Assembly: GCF_020400825.1 (NCBI RefSeq)
Contig: NZ_JAINVH010000031.1
Span: 28,874 to 92,873 of the forward strand
Length of the DNA: 64,000 nucleotides
Direction of reading: 5' to 3'
Source: Streptomyces sp. HPF1205
Lineage (GTDB): Bacteria > Actinomycetota > Actinomycetes > Streptomycetales > Streptomycetaceae
Part shown: positions 46,591-55,822 of the stretch, piece by piece
Position numbering within the stretch: position 1 is the stretch's first letter
Layout of the letters: each line of letters opens with the position of its first letter
Program-made: the position numbers and the translations under genes
The notes under the pieces: generated by a model
Told to the model about the DNA's origin: nothing
The model's database searches: none
The model's input: only the letters and a program-made list of their open reading frames with translations

Positions 46591-48345
46591 ATGCACCGGT
46601 ACCGGTCCCACACCTGCGGTGAACTGCGCGCCACCGACGTCGGCAGCGACGTCCGCCTGTCCGGCTGGCTGCACAATCGCCGCGATCTGGGCGGCATCCT
46701 CTTCGTCGACCTGCGCGACCACTACGGCTTCACGCAGCTCGTCGCCCGCCCCGGCTCCCCCGCGTACGAGCAGCTCGCCACGCAGTCCAAGGAGTCCGTG
46801 GTCCGCGTCGACGGCCGCGTGGTGGCGCGCGCCGCGGAGAACGTCAACCCGGACCTGCCCACCGGCGAGGTCGAGGTCGAGGTGACGACCTTCGAGGTGC
46901 TGGGCGCCGCCGACCCGCTGCCCTTCCCGGTCTTCCCCGAGGACAACGCCAACGAGGAGATGCGGCTGACCAACCGCTTCCTCGACCTGCGCCGCCAGCG
47001 CATGCACCGCAACATCATGCTGCGCACCCAGGTCATCTCCTTCCTGCGCCGCGAGATGACCGCGCTGGGCTTCAACGAGATGGCCACCCCGATCCTGTCC
47101 GCGACCTCCCCCGAGGGCGCGCGCGACTTCCTGGTGCCCTCCCGCGTGCACCCCGGCACGTTCTACGCGCTGCCGCAGGCGCCCCAGCAGTTCAAGCAGC
47201 TGCTGATGATCTCCGGTTTCGACCGCTACTTCCAGATCGCGCCCTGCTTCCGCGACGAGGACTCCCGCGCCGACCGCTCGCCCGGCGAGTTCTACCAGCT
47301 CGACGTCGAGATGAGCTTCGTGGAGCAGGAGGACGTCTTCGCGGTCATCGAGAAGGTGATGACCGACCTGTTCACCGAGCTGGGCGGGGGCCGCACGGTC
47401 ACCTCCCCGTTCCCGCGCATCCCCTACCGCGAGTCGCTGCTGAAGTACGGCAACGACAAGCCCGACCTGCGCACCCCCCTGGAACTGGTCGACGTCTCCC
47501 ACGTGTTCGCCGGCTCCGGCTTCAAGGCGTTCGCCGGCAAGCACGTGCGCGCCCTGGCCGTGCCCGACACCGCCGACCAGCCGCGCAAGTTCTTCGACTC
47601 CCTCGGCGAGTACGCGGTCTCCCTCGGCGCGCAGGGCCTGGCCTGGGTCCGGGTCGGCGACGACAACGCGCTGACCGGTCCCATCGCCAAGTTCCTCACC
47701 GAGGACGACGTCACCGCCCTGGTCTCGGCGGTCGCCGCCAAGCCCGGCACCGCGGTCTTCTTCGGCGCCGGCGAGTTCGACGAGGTCTCGAAGATCATGG
47801 GTCCGGTGCGGGTGGAGGCCGCCCGCCGGGTCGGCCAGTTCGAGGAGAACGTCTTCCGCTTCTGCTGGATCGTCGACTTCCCGATGTTCGAGCGCAACGA
47901 GGACACCGGGCAGATCGAGTTCTCGCACAACCCGTTCTCGATGCCGCAGGGCGGCCTTGAGGCGCTCGAAACCAAGGACCCGCTGGACATCCTGGCCTGG
48001 CAGTACGACATCGTCTGCAACGGCATCGAGCTGTCCTCCGGCGCCATCCGGAACCACGAACCCGACGTGATGTACAAGGCGTTCGAGATCGCGGGGTACG
48101 ACCGGGAGACGGTCGAGTCGGAGTTCGGCGGCATGCTGCGCGCCTTCCACTTCGGCGCCCCGCCGCACGGCGGCATCGCCCCGGGCGTGGACCGCATGGT
48201 GATGCTGCTGGCGGACGAGCCGAACATCCGCGAGACGATCGCCTTCCCGCTCAACCAGCACGCCCAGGACCTGCTGATGGGCGCGCCCACCGAGGTCCCG
48301 GACACGCGGCTGCGCGAGCTCCACATCCAGCTGCGCAAGCGCTGA
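46591..48345 (+). CDS. aspS: aspartyl-tRNA synthetase
   Basis: Class II synthetase of 584 aa that charges tRNA-Asp. The N-terminal OB-fold anticodon domain shows VRLSGWLHNRRDLGGILFVDLRD. The catalytic core has RFLDLRRQRMHRNIMLR (motif 1), YFQIAPCFRDEDSRADRSPGEF (motif 2) and GGIAPGVDRMVMLL (motif 3). A GAD insertion domain at about 280-410 marks the bacterial type. Length and motifs are complete. The start is ATG 46591 after a GA-rich ribosome region. A strong terminator follows. It may also charge tRNA-Asn if no AsnRS is present, which cannot be judged here. Confidence 0.98.
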   Translation: MHRYRSHTCGELRATDVGSDVRLSGWLHNRRDLGGILFVDLRDHYGFTQLVARPGSPAYEQLATQSKESVVRVDGRVVARAAENVNPDLPTGEVEVEVTTFEVLGAADPLPFPVFPEDNANEEMRLTNRFLDLRRQRMHRNIMLRTQVISFLRREMTALGFNEMATPILSATSPEGARDFLVPSRVHPGTFYALPQAPQQFKQLLMISGFDRYFQIAPCFRDEDSRADRSPGEFYQLDVEMSFVEQEDVFAVIEKVMTDLFTELGGGRTVTSPFPRIPYRESLLKYGNDKPDLRTPLELVDVSHVFAGSGFKAFAGKHVRALAVPDTADQPRKFFDSLGEYAVSLGAQGLAWVRVGDDNALTGPIAKFLTEDDVTALVSAVAAKPGTAVFFGAGEFDEVSKIMGPVRVEAARRVGQFEENVFRFCWIVDFPMFERNEDTGQIEFSHNPFSMPQGGLEALETKDPLDILAWQYDIVCNGIELSSGAIRNHEPDVMYKAFEIAGYDRETVESEFGGMLRAFHFGAPPHGGIAPGVDRMVMLLADEPNIRETIAFPLNQHAQDLLMGAPTEVPDTRLRELHIQLRKR

Positions 48346-48383
48346 CCCGCGCGGGGGTGACCCCCGCGCCGACGGCTTCGCGA

Positions 48384-48415
48384 CGAGGGGCGCGGGGAAC
48401 TCCCCGCGCCCCTCG
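48384..48415. terminator. bidirectional terminator after aspS
   Basis: CGAGGGGCGCGGGG and its complement form a perfect 14-bp stem with an AACT loop (48398-48401). Confidence 0.92.
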
Positions 48416-48440
48416 CGGCTCTTTCGAGGCCTGTGCCGCG

Positions 48441-48698
48441 TCAGCTCGCCGGGAAGTCCGGGATCACCCACGCCCCGTCCGACGTCCCGCCCTGGCAGAC
48501 CTGCCCGGTCATGGACATTCCGGGCATCGCCTTGCCGCCGGCGTCGGCGCACTGCTTGGCGGTGACGAAGCTCATCGTGGGCGCGGCGGGCGCGGCCGGT
48601 GCGGCCGGCGAAGAGGCCGCGACGGCGGGGACGGCGGCGGTGAGGGCGGCCGCGGACAGGGCGGCGGCGGACAAGGCGGCGGCGAACAGCTTCCTCAT
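48441..48698 (-). CDS. small secreted protein, function unknown
   Basis: This 85-aa product has a signal peptide (MRKLFAAALSAAALSAAAL, cleaved after AVAA near residue 28), then an Ala/Pro linker. The mature core has two cysteines, in TAKQCADAGGKAMPG and TGQVCQGGTSDGAW, which may form a disulphide. The core resembles small secreted proteins of Streptomyces but I do not know a function. ATG 48698 was chosen because it begins the signal peptide; longer in-frame starts do not. It is alone on its strand. Confidence 0.75.
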   Translation of the reverse strand: MRKLFAAALSAAALSAAALTAAVPAVAASSPAAPAAPAAPTMSFVTAKQCADAGGKAMPGMSMTGQVCQGGTSDGAWVIPDFPAS

Positions 48699-48892
48699 GG
48701 GGGCTCTCTCCCTTGTTGTGGGCTTTCCACGGGTGTGGGACTTCCCGTGATTCCTGGGTACCCGAGGGAGTTGTGCGCCTGCGTTAAGTGCCCGTGAAGA
48801 CGCACGTGTCCGCCCTCCGCCGGGTCCGGGAATCCGAGGCAACCGAGTCCCGCCCCGACCGCGTTCCTTGGGTGTGGGAGATGAGGTGAACG

Positions 48893-49411
48893 GTGAGGGA
48901 GCCCCCAGGCTTCGAGGAGTTCGTCGCGGCCCGCGGCCCCAGACTGCTGCGGGTCGCCTGGCTGCTCACCGGCGACGCGCACCTCGCGGAGGACCTGCTC
49001 CAGACCGTCCTGGCCAGGGTCTGGCCGAAGTGGCCGCGGATCGCGGCCGAGAACCCGGAGGCGTACGTCCGCAAGGCGCTGGTGCACACCCATGCGTCGT
49101 GGTGGCGGCGCAAGTGGCGGGCCGAAGTGCCGCACGGCGACCTGCCGGACCGCCCGCAGCCGACCGACCCCTTCGCGGACGTGGACCTGGAACAGGCCCT
49201 GGCCACGGCGATACGGGCGCTGCCGGCGCGCCAGCGCGCGGTGGTGATGCTGCGCTGGTTCGAGGACCTGAGCGTGGCGGAGACCGCCGAGGTCATGGGG
49301 TGCACGGAGGGCACGGTCAAGAGTCAGGCCGCCAAGGCGCTGCGGGCGCTGCGCGGCCGGCTGCCCTCCGCCGTCCGCGTACCGGAAGGCGGCTGCCGTG
49401 GTGACGGCTGA
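48893..49411 (+). CDS. SigE-family ECF RNA polymerase sigma factor
   Basis: Extracytoplasmic-function sigma factor of 172 aa. Region 2 has EEFVAARGPRLLRVAWLLTGDAHLAEDLLQTVLARVW, typical of the actinobacterial SigE-like subgroup. Region 4 has LPARQRAVVMLRWFEDLSVAETAEVMGCTEGTVKSQ and the recognition helix. The GTG 48893 start follows GAGG. The next gene overlaps its end by 14 nt and encodes a membrane protein that could be its anti-sigma factor. A lipoprotein L,D-transpeptidase follows. The group looks like an envelope-stress unit. Confidence 0.94.
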   Translation: MREPPGFEEFVAARGPRLLRVAWLLTGDAHLAEDLLQTVLARVWPKWPRIAAENPEAYVRKALVHTHASWWRRKWRAEVPHGDLPDRPQPTDPFADVDLEQALATAIRALPARQRAVVMLRWFEDLSVAETAEVMGCTEGTVKSQAAKALRALRGRLPSAVRVPEGGCRGDG

Positions 49412-50204
49412 CAGGCACGGTCCGGCGGGCGGCGCGGCCGGCGGGCCCGGCGGCCCGGGGCCCACCGAGGAGCACGAGCTGCGGGTACTGCTGGAGCGCG
49501 GAGTGCCCCAACTGGCGGCGCCCGCCCAGCGCTTGGAGCGGGTGCGCGAGCGGGTCCGGCGGCGCAGGCGCCGGCGCGCGGCCGGGGTGTGCGGCGTCCT
49601 CGTCGCCGCCGTCGGCACGGCGGGCCTGCTGCTGCCGCGCGGCGTGGCCGGCGGCGGCCCGGTGGAGCCGGGGGCCGCGCCGCCGGCCACGGTGGGCTCG
49701 CCGCCGGCCCGCGGCCCTTCGCCCACGTCGTCCGCTCCCGCGACCACGGACTCCCACCCGCTGCCCCAGCTGGTCCGGTTCGCCGACAAGCACCTGACTT
49801 TGCGGACGCCGCTGGACTGGGAGCACCGGGAGGCGCCGGGCACGATATACGTCGCGAGCGACCCGCTGCTCGCCGGGCCGAAGGCCTGCGCGGACCCGCT
49901 GAGCGGCTACTGCCTTCCGCTGCGGCAGCCGATGGCCTTCGGCGGCTCGCTGCTCGTCCTCCAGGTGCGGCACGAGCCGGCCCTCGCGAGCAAGGCCGAC
50001 CGGCGGAACGCGCTGGTCCCCTACCCGCTGGGGAAGGCCTGCCGCGTGGAGGGCGGAACCGAGCAGTGGTACGCGCTCGTCGGCCGGACCGCCCCGCCCG
50101 CCACCGACTCGGTCGTGCTCACCGGTTCGGTCTGCCTGGCACACCCCACGGAGGACCAGCGCCAGTGGATCCGCGCCCTGCTGACGAGCGCGGACTTCTC
50201 CTGA
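49398..50204 (+). CDS. single-pass membrane protein, candidate anti-sigma partner
   Basis: Predicted membrane protein of 268 aa. The cytoplasmic part (residues 1-60) has a helical LRVLLERGVPQLAAPAQRLERVRERVRRRRRRR stretch. One membrane helix lies at about 62-82 and the rest is outside, with a Pro/Ser/Thr linker and a globular domain with three cysteines (KACADPLSGYCLP, GKACRVEG, GSVCLAHP). It lacks the HxxxCxxC zinc motif of ZAS anti-sigma factors. Its start (GTG 49398) lies inside the ECF sigma gene, so co-translation is certain. An anti-sigma role is an inference from position and topology. Confidence 0.8.
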   Translation: MVTADRHGPAGGAAGGPGGPGPTEEHELRVLLERGVPQLAAPAQRLERVRERVRRRRRRRAAGVCGVLVAAVGTAGLLLPRGVAGGGPVEPGAAPPATVGSPPARGPSPTSSAPATTDSHPLPQLVRFADKHLTLRTPLDWEHREAPGTIYVASDPLLAGPKACADPLSGYCLPLRQPMAFGGSLLVLQVRHEPALASKADRRNALVPYPLGKACRVEGGTEQWYALVGRTAPPATDSVVLTGSVCLAHPTEDQRQWIRALLTSADFS

Positions 50205-50384
50205 CCCGGACTCCGACGCCGACCCGCACCCGCGCCCCCGCCGCCCAGCCCGTGTCCGCACCCCTGCCCTGAACCGGCTCCCCGTCCTGAACGGGCCCCG
50301 CGCCCGGGCCCGCACCCGAACCCGTACGACCGCGCCGGCCCTTCCCCCGCCGGCGCGTGACCGCCACACCGAAAGGCCCGTTCG
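50205..50384. repeat. low-complexity CCCGCACCC-type spacer
   Basis: The 180-bp gap is made of imperfect CGACCCGCACCCGCGCCC-like units with few A or T. No promoter could be picked out. Confidence 0.5.
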
Positions 50385-51182
50385 ATGCCCATACCCCACG
50401 GGGTGACCCGCCGCGCCCTGGCCGCGGCCGCCGTGACCGTACTGTCCCTGTCGTTCCTCGCCGGATGTGCCGGGTCGGGGGCCGGGGCCCGGCCTTCGCG
50501 GGTGACCGACGAGGGGCAGGCCCGGCAGGTCGCGGGACCGGTGAACGGGGGGCAGGCGGGGCGGTCCGCGCCGCGTCCCGCGCCGCCCGCCGCACTGCCG
50601 GGGCTCGGCCCGCACACCCTGGCCGAGGTGCCGGCGAACGCCCGCCAGGCGGTGGTCGTCGTCGGCGCCGGTCCCGACTCCTCGCGCTCGACCGTCACCC
50701 TCTACCGCCGCGACCCGGTGAAGGGCTGGACGGCGGCGGGCCCCGCGTGGCCGGCCCACAACGCGCTGCACGGCTGGACCACGGACCACCGCACCGGCGA
50801 TCTGCGGTCCCCCATAGGCGTGTTCACGCTGACCGACGCCGGCGGGCGGCTGCCCGACCCGGGGACGAAGCTGACGTACGACCACGCGCCCATCGGCTTC
50901 ACCGTGCACGGTTCCGGCTTCCGGGGCGAGCCCCTCGCCGGCGCCTTCGACTACGTGATCGCGATCAACTACAACCGCGAGCCGGGGACGTCCCCGCGCG
51001 ACTGGACCCGTCCGCTGGGCCAGTCCAGGGGCGGCGGCATCTGGCTGCACGTGGACCACGGGGGGCCGACCCAGGCGTGCGTGTCGCTGCCGAGGACGGT
51101 GATGCGGACCCTGCTGCGTGACCTCGACCCCGCCCTCCACCCCGTGGTGGTGATGGGGGACGGGGCCGCGCTCGCGCGGTGA
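50385..51182 (+). CDS. lipoprotein L,D-transpeptidase-like (YkuD) protein
   Basis: Predicted peptidoglycan L,D-transpeptidase or related YkuD-fold enzyme, 265 aa. The lipoprotein signal ends LAGC with the lipidated Cys28. A disordered linker follows to about residue 75. The YkuD domain (about 85-260) has SPIGVFTLTDAGG, HAPIGFTVHGSGFRG and the catalytic segment WLHVDHGGPTQACVSLPR with His225 and Cys232. It would form 3-3 cross-links or attach molecules to the wall. ATG 50385 starts the protein. It follows an ECF sigma unit, which suggests cell-wall stress control. Confidence 0.88.
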   Translation: MPIPHGVTRRALAAAAVTVLSLSFLAGCAGSGAGARPSRVTDEGQARQVAGPVNGGQAGRSAPRPAPPAALPGLGPHTLAEVPANARQAVVVVGAGPDSSRSTVTLYRRDPVKGWTAAGPAWPAHNALHGWTTDHRTGDLRSPIGVFTLTDAGGRLPDPGTKLTYDHAPIGFTVHGSGFRGEPLAGAFDYVIAINYNREPGTSPRDWTRPLGQSRGGGIWLHVDHGGPTQACVSLPRTVMRTLLRDLDPALHPVVVMGDGAALAR

Positions 51183-51215
51183 GGCGGATGGCCTGAAAGA
51201 GCGGGCCGGGCGGGG

Positions 51216-52937
<1,722 letters not shown>

Positions 52938-53081
52938 TGCAGGCTGCTCCCAATTCGTCGCGTGGAGTGAGGAATTCAGCTACGGGGTCGGCGCCGGGCC
53001 GGTTCTGATGCTCAATATCGTATCGGACCGCCCGGGCGAATCTTCCCGCGATTTCACCTTCCGGACCCGGGCGCGGACGGA

Positions 53082-53096
53082 GGGTACGGGGTACCC
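53082..53096. promoter_or_regulatory. inverted repeat GGGTAC-GGG-GTACCC
   Basis: A perfect 6-bp inverted repeat with a 3-nt centre lies in the spacer between metG and the DUF397 gene. It may be an operator. Confidence 0.35.
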
Positions 53097-53118
53097 GCAG
53101 AAGTTCACCGCGTGTGAC

Positions 53119-53154
53119 TGCACATGCACATGCACGTGCACATGCACGTGTGCG
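53119..53154. repeat. TGCACR hexamer tandem array upstream of DUF397
   Basis: Five consecutive hexamers, TGCACA or TGCACG, run from 53119 to 53148, followed by a degenerate TGTGCG. The array contains overlapping palindromes such as TGCACGTGCA. It ends about 55 bp before ATG 53208. Similar hexamers cluster between the HATPase and XRE genes. Confidence 0.9.
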
Positions 53155-53207
53155 CCCCACGAGTTATCATCTTCCAGACCAGACAAGGCAGTTATGGGGA
53201 GTGGCCG

Positions 53208-53444
53208 ATGCGCCGGACGCACAATGGAATGGCGGCAGAAGACCTTACGGACGTGATCTGGCAGAAGAGCCGGCACAGCAATGCCAATGGCACCTGCATG
53301 GAGTTCGCCGCTCTGCCGGACGGGGATGTCGCGGTGCGCAATTCACGCTTTCCGGACGGCCCGGCGCTGATTTATACCAGGGCGGAGATCGAGTCGATGA
53401 TCATCGGGGTCAAGGCCGGGGAGTTCGACCACCTGATGCCCTGA
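53208..53444 (+). CDS. DUF397 protein (WhiJ-associated type)
   Basis: This 78-aa protein belongs to DUF397, small proteins encoded with WhiJ-like XRE regulators and thought to relieve their repression. Landmarks are VIWQKSRHSNANGTCMEFAAL, DGDVAVRNSRFPDGPALIYTRAEIESMIIGVKAGEFDHL. The ATG 53208 start follows GGGGAG; upstream in-frame ATGs lie within the hexamer array and encode His/Met repeats, so they were rejected. The XRE gene of the group is 750 bp downstream with the HATPase gene between on the other strand. A strong terminator follows. Confidence 0.9.
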   Translation: MRRTHNGMAAEDLTDVIWQKSRHSNANGTCMEFAALPDGDVAVRNSRFPDGPALIYTRAEIESMIIGVKAGEFDHLMP

Positions 53445-53446
53445 CC

Positions 53447-53478
53447 GCCGCGGGCCCGCAGAATCGCGGGCCCGCGGC
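53447..53478. terminator. terminator after the DUF397 gene
   Basis: GCCGCGGGCCCGC and its complement form a perfect 13-bp stem with an AGAATC loop. It lies between convergent genes. Confidence 0.88.
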
Positions 53479-53534
53479 GCATACGGAAAACCGCCGGCGC
53501 GCGCGGGCGCCGGGCAACGCGCGGTGTGTGCGGG

Positions 53535-54011
53535 TCAGTGCGTGCCGCCGGGGACGAGGAACAGCGCCCAGACGACTTTCCCGGCACCCGACAGCGGATG
53601 CCATCCCCAGTTCTCGCTGAACGAGTCCACCAGGTGCAGCCCGCGGCCGGTCTCGGCCACGAAGTCGGGATCCTTGGCCACCGGCGCGACGGCGCTGGGA
53701 TCGCGCACCGCGCACACCACCCGGGACGTCCAGCGCACCAGACTCAGCCTTATGGGCGCACCGGGAGCGCCCACCGGAACGGCGTACCGCAGGGCGTTCG
53801 TGACCAGTTCCGAGGCCACCAGCTCGATGGAATCACGCAGTGCCGTCAGGTCCCAGCGCTGCAGAGTGCCACGCGTGAACCGGCGCGCCTCGCGCACCGA
53901 TTCGGGGGCGGCGGCAAGCTCGCACGTGGCACCGTTGCCTGCGGCGAGTCGCTCGGGAGCGAGCACACCCTGCCATAAAGGCTCCAGCACCGCCGCGGCC
54001 TCTTGCCTCAT
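53535..54011 (-). CDS. HATPase-domain protein (anti-sigma/RsbW-like)
   Basis: GHKL ATPase-domain protein of 158 aa, like RsbW/SpoIIAB-type proteins that are widespread in Streptomyces. The N box is LVASELVTNALRYAV, G1 is VVCAVRDPS and the lid/G2 region is ETGRGLHLVDSFSENWGW. The first 40 residues have two helices. It could be an anti-sigma factor or, in WhiJ-type groups, an accessory regulator of the XRE protein. It is divergent from the XRE gene with a 180-bp hexamer-rich spacer. ATG 54011 is the start. Confidence 0.9.
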   Translation of the reverse strand: MRQEAAAVLEPLWQGVLAPERLAAGNGATCELAAAPESVREARRFTRGTLQRWDLTALRDSIELVASELVTNALRYAVPVGAPGAPIRLSLVRWTSRVVCAVRDPSAVAPVAKDPDFVAETGRGLHLVDSFSENWGWHPLSGAGKVVWALFLVPGGTH

Positions 54012-54029
54012 ACGTGCCCCCGGAGTATC

Positions 54030-54110
54030 TGCACGGGACCATGCTCATGGATCAGGACCTCATCATGCAAGAGCGTCTGCACGTGCATCTGCAAGGAAAA
54101 GATGCACGTG
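54030..54110. promoter_or_regulatory. TGCAC hexamer cluster in the divergent HATPase-XRE promoter
   Basis: TGCACG occurs at 54030 and 54103. TGCACGTGCA, a perfect 10-bp palindrome, is at 54078-54087. TGCAAG occurs at 54066 and 54090. The spacing is irregular but the density is far above chance, and the motif is the same as in the array upstream of the DUF397 gene. It is a candidate operator for the XRE regulator. Confidence 0.6.
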
Positions 54111-54191
54111 ACGATGGAGAGTGACTGAATGGGTACTGCGCGCAGTCCATTAGTGGCAGACTGCTGATGAACCAAGGGCGGAGCGTGACCT

Positions 54192-55058
54192 ATGAGCGCA
54201 GGGCAGCCGGGAGGCGGGTCCATCGTGCGACGAATGCTGCTCGGGGCGCAGCTGCGGAGGCTGCGCGAGACCCGCGGCATCACACGCGAGGACGCGGGCT
54301 ATTCCATCCGCGCCTCCGAGTCGAAGATCAGCCGCATGGAGCTGGGCAGAGTCAGCTTCAAGGAGCGCGACGTCGCTGACCTGTTGACCCTGTACGGAGT
54401 GACCGACGAGGGCGAGCGCATGGCGATGCTGGGGCTGGTGCGGGAGGCCAACGCGACGGGCTGGTGGCACGGGTACGGGGAGGTGATGCCGACCTGGTTC
54501 CAGACGTACGTCGGGCTGGAGGAGTCGGCGGCCCTCATCCGCACCTTCGAGGTCCAGTTCGTGCACGGTCTTCTGCAGACCGAGGACTACATCAGAGCGG
54601 TGATCCGTCTTGGTCACCCCGAAGCAGCCGACGCCTGGGTGGAAAGACGAGTCGGCCTGCGCCTGGAGCGGCAGAAGCTCCTCGTGTCGGAGCGGGCCCC
54701 CCACTTCGTCGCGGTGATGGACGAGGGCGCGCTGCGCCGGCCGTTCGGCACCCGCCAGGTGATGCGCGATCAGGTCGCGCATCTGCTGGAGGCCGCCGAG
54801 GCGCCCAACGTGGACGTGCGGATCCTGCCGTTCGCCACCGGCGGGCACGCCGCGGGCGGGGGCGCGTTCACCCTGCTGAGCTTCCCGGAGTCGGACCTGC
54901 CGGACCTGGTCTACCTGGAGCAGCTCACCGGCGCCCTCTACGTCGACAAGCACGACGAGGTCGTGGAATACCAGAAGGCCATGAACGCGCTGGACGAGGT
55001 GGCCCTGTCGCCGTCCGAGTCGCTGGAGTGGCTCAGCGGCTTCCAGGGCGACATCTGA
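54192..55058 (+). CDS. XRE-family regulator with DUF5753 (WhiJ-like)
   Basis: DNA-binding regulator of 288 aa. The helix-turn-helix lies at about residues 15-70: LGAQLRRLRETRGITREDAGYSIRASESKISRMELGRVSF. The DUF5753 domain (about 90-275) shows ETYVG-like FQTYVGLEESAALIRTFEVQFVHGLLQTEDYIRAV and RQKLLVSERAPHFVAVMDEGALRRPFG, then DVRILPFATGGHAAGGGAFTLLSFPE. This is the architecture of WhiJ and many Streptomyces paralogues that repress development genes. The ATG 54192 start lies beside a TGCAC hexamer cluster that may be its operator. DUF397 and HATPase partner genes lie upstream. Confidence 0.93.
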   Translation: MSAGQPGGGSIVRRMLLGAQLRRLRETRGITREDAGYSIRASESKISRMELGRVSFKERDVADLLTLYGVTDEGERMAMLGLVREANATGWWHGYGEVMPTWFQTYVGLEESAALIRTFEVQFVHGLLQTEDYIRAVIRLGHPEAADAWVERRVGLRLERQKLLVSERAPHFVAVMDEGALRRPFGTRQVMRDQVAHLLEAAEAPNVDVRILPFATGGHAAGGGAFTLLSFPESDLPDLVYLEQLTGALYVDKHDEVVEYQKAMNALDEVALSPSESLEWLSGFQGDI

Positions 55059-55149
55059 CCCTTGCCCCTGGCTGCGTGAGGAAAGGCGCACATTGCTCCG
55101 ACCGGGTGAACCTCGGACCCCGAAAAGCCGGTCAGCCTCCCGAGCGGGA

Positions 55150-55175
55150 CTGCGGCACCGTTACGGTTACCGCAG
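55150..55175. promoter_or_regulatory. nested inverted repeat upstream of the STAS gene
   Basis: CTGCGG (55150-55155) and CCGCAG (55170-55175) enclose ACCGT-T-ACGGT (55157-55167). The nested palindromes lie 20-45 bp before GTG 55195, where an operator would be expected. Confidence 0.5.
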
Positions 55176-55194
55176 GTCACGTGAGGGGGCAGCG

Positions 55195-55581
55195 GTGCAC
55201 CACGGGGATGAGCCGGAGCGCGCCCGCCGGCCCGGCGACGTCATCCCGCCACCGACGGCGTACGCGCGCACGTACCGGATACACGACATCACCGTCGTGG
55301 AGCTGACCGGCGAGATCGACCTCGGCGCCGCCCCGTACGTCGACGCGCACCTGCGGGCCGCCGCCGCCTGGCCGCTGGTGGTGCTGGACCTCGGACCGCT
55401 GGAGTTCATCGACTGCTACGGGCTGTCGCTGCTGCTGCGCGGCCGGCGCCGGATCACCGAGCTCGGCGGGGAGGTGCGCATGGCCTGCGCCCGGCCGCAC
55501 ACACGGCGGCTGCTGGCCATGACCGGGCTGGACGCGGTCTTCCGCCCGGTGGCGACCCTCACGGAGGCGCTGGAGGGGTAG
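55195..55581 (+). CDS. STAS-domain anti-sigma antagonist-like protein lacking the phospho-serine
   Basis: SpoIIAA/RsbV-like protein of 128 aa. The STAS fold shows ITVVELTGEIDLGAAPYVDAHL, LVVLDLGPLEFIDCYGLSLLLRGRRRI and ACARPHTRRLLAMTGLDAVF. In anti-anti-sigma factors the residue before the glycine of the DSSG-type loop is the phosphorylated serine. Here the loop is DCYG, so Tyr75 stands at that place. The protein might be permanently active or have another role. The GTG 55195 start follows GAGGGGG. It is 136 nt downstream of the XRE gene on the same strand, with its own operator-like sequence. Confidence 0.9.
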   Translation: MHHGDEPERARRPGDVIPPPTAYARTYRIHDITVVELTGEIDLGAAPYVDAHLRAAAAWPLVVLDLGPLEFIDCYGLSLLLRGRRRITELGGEVRMACARPHTRRLLAMTGLDAVFRPVATLTEALEG

Positions 55582-55588
55582 CGGCGGG

Positions 55589-55680
55589 CGCCGATCCCCG
55601 TATCCGCCCGGCACTTTCCGTACCCGCTCGGCAATTTCCGGAATCAGTCGGGCTTTTCCGGACATGTCCGGCCGACTGGT
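55589..55680. repeat. 20-bp-period direct repeats upstream of the LCP gene
   Basis: CGGCACTTTCCG at 55609, CGGCAATTTCCG at 55629 and CGGGCTTTTCCG at 55649 are each exactly 20 bp apart. Weaker copies lie at 55589 and 55669. The 8-bp stretches between them vary. Confidence 0.9.
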
Positions 55681-55822
55681 CGACGGTCGCGTACAGTTGC
55701 CGGCCGGGCCGCCGCCCGGCCTCGCGCGTCCTGTGTGACCTCTGCCCTACGGGGCCCCGCGGCGCCGTGATAGGTGTGGAGCTTCGTCGTGCGCGGGAGC
55801 CACGTGGACCGAAGGTGTGGGA

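Noticed and set aside
43081..48552. A very long open frame (over 1,800 codons) on the minus strand across the dehydrogenase, peptidase and aspS genes
   Set aside because: It is antisense to three clear plus-strand genes and arises from high GC at third positions. Its translation is low-complexity with no domain.
53114..53207. Coding of His/Met/Ala repeats through the TGCACR array
   Set aside because: The array can be read as (HM)n or (AH)n, but the ribosome site GGGGAG supports ATG 53208 for the DUF397 gene, and the array is better explained as control DNA.
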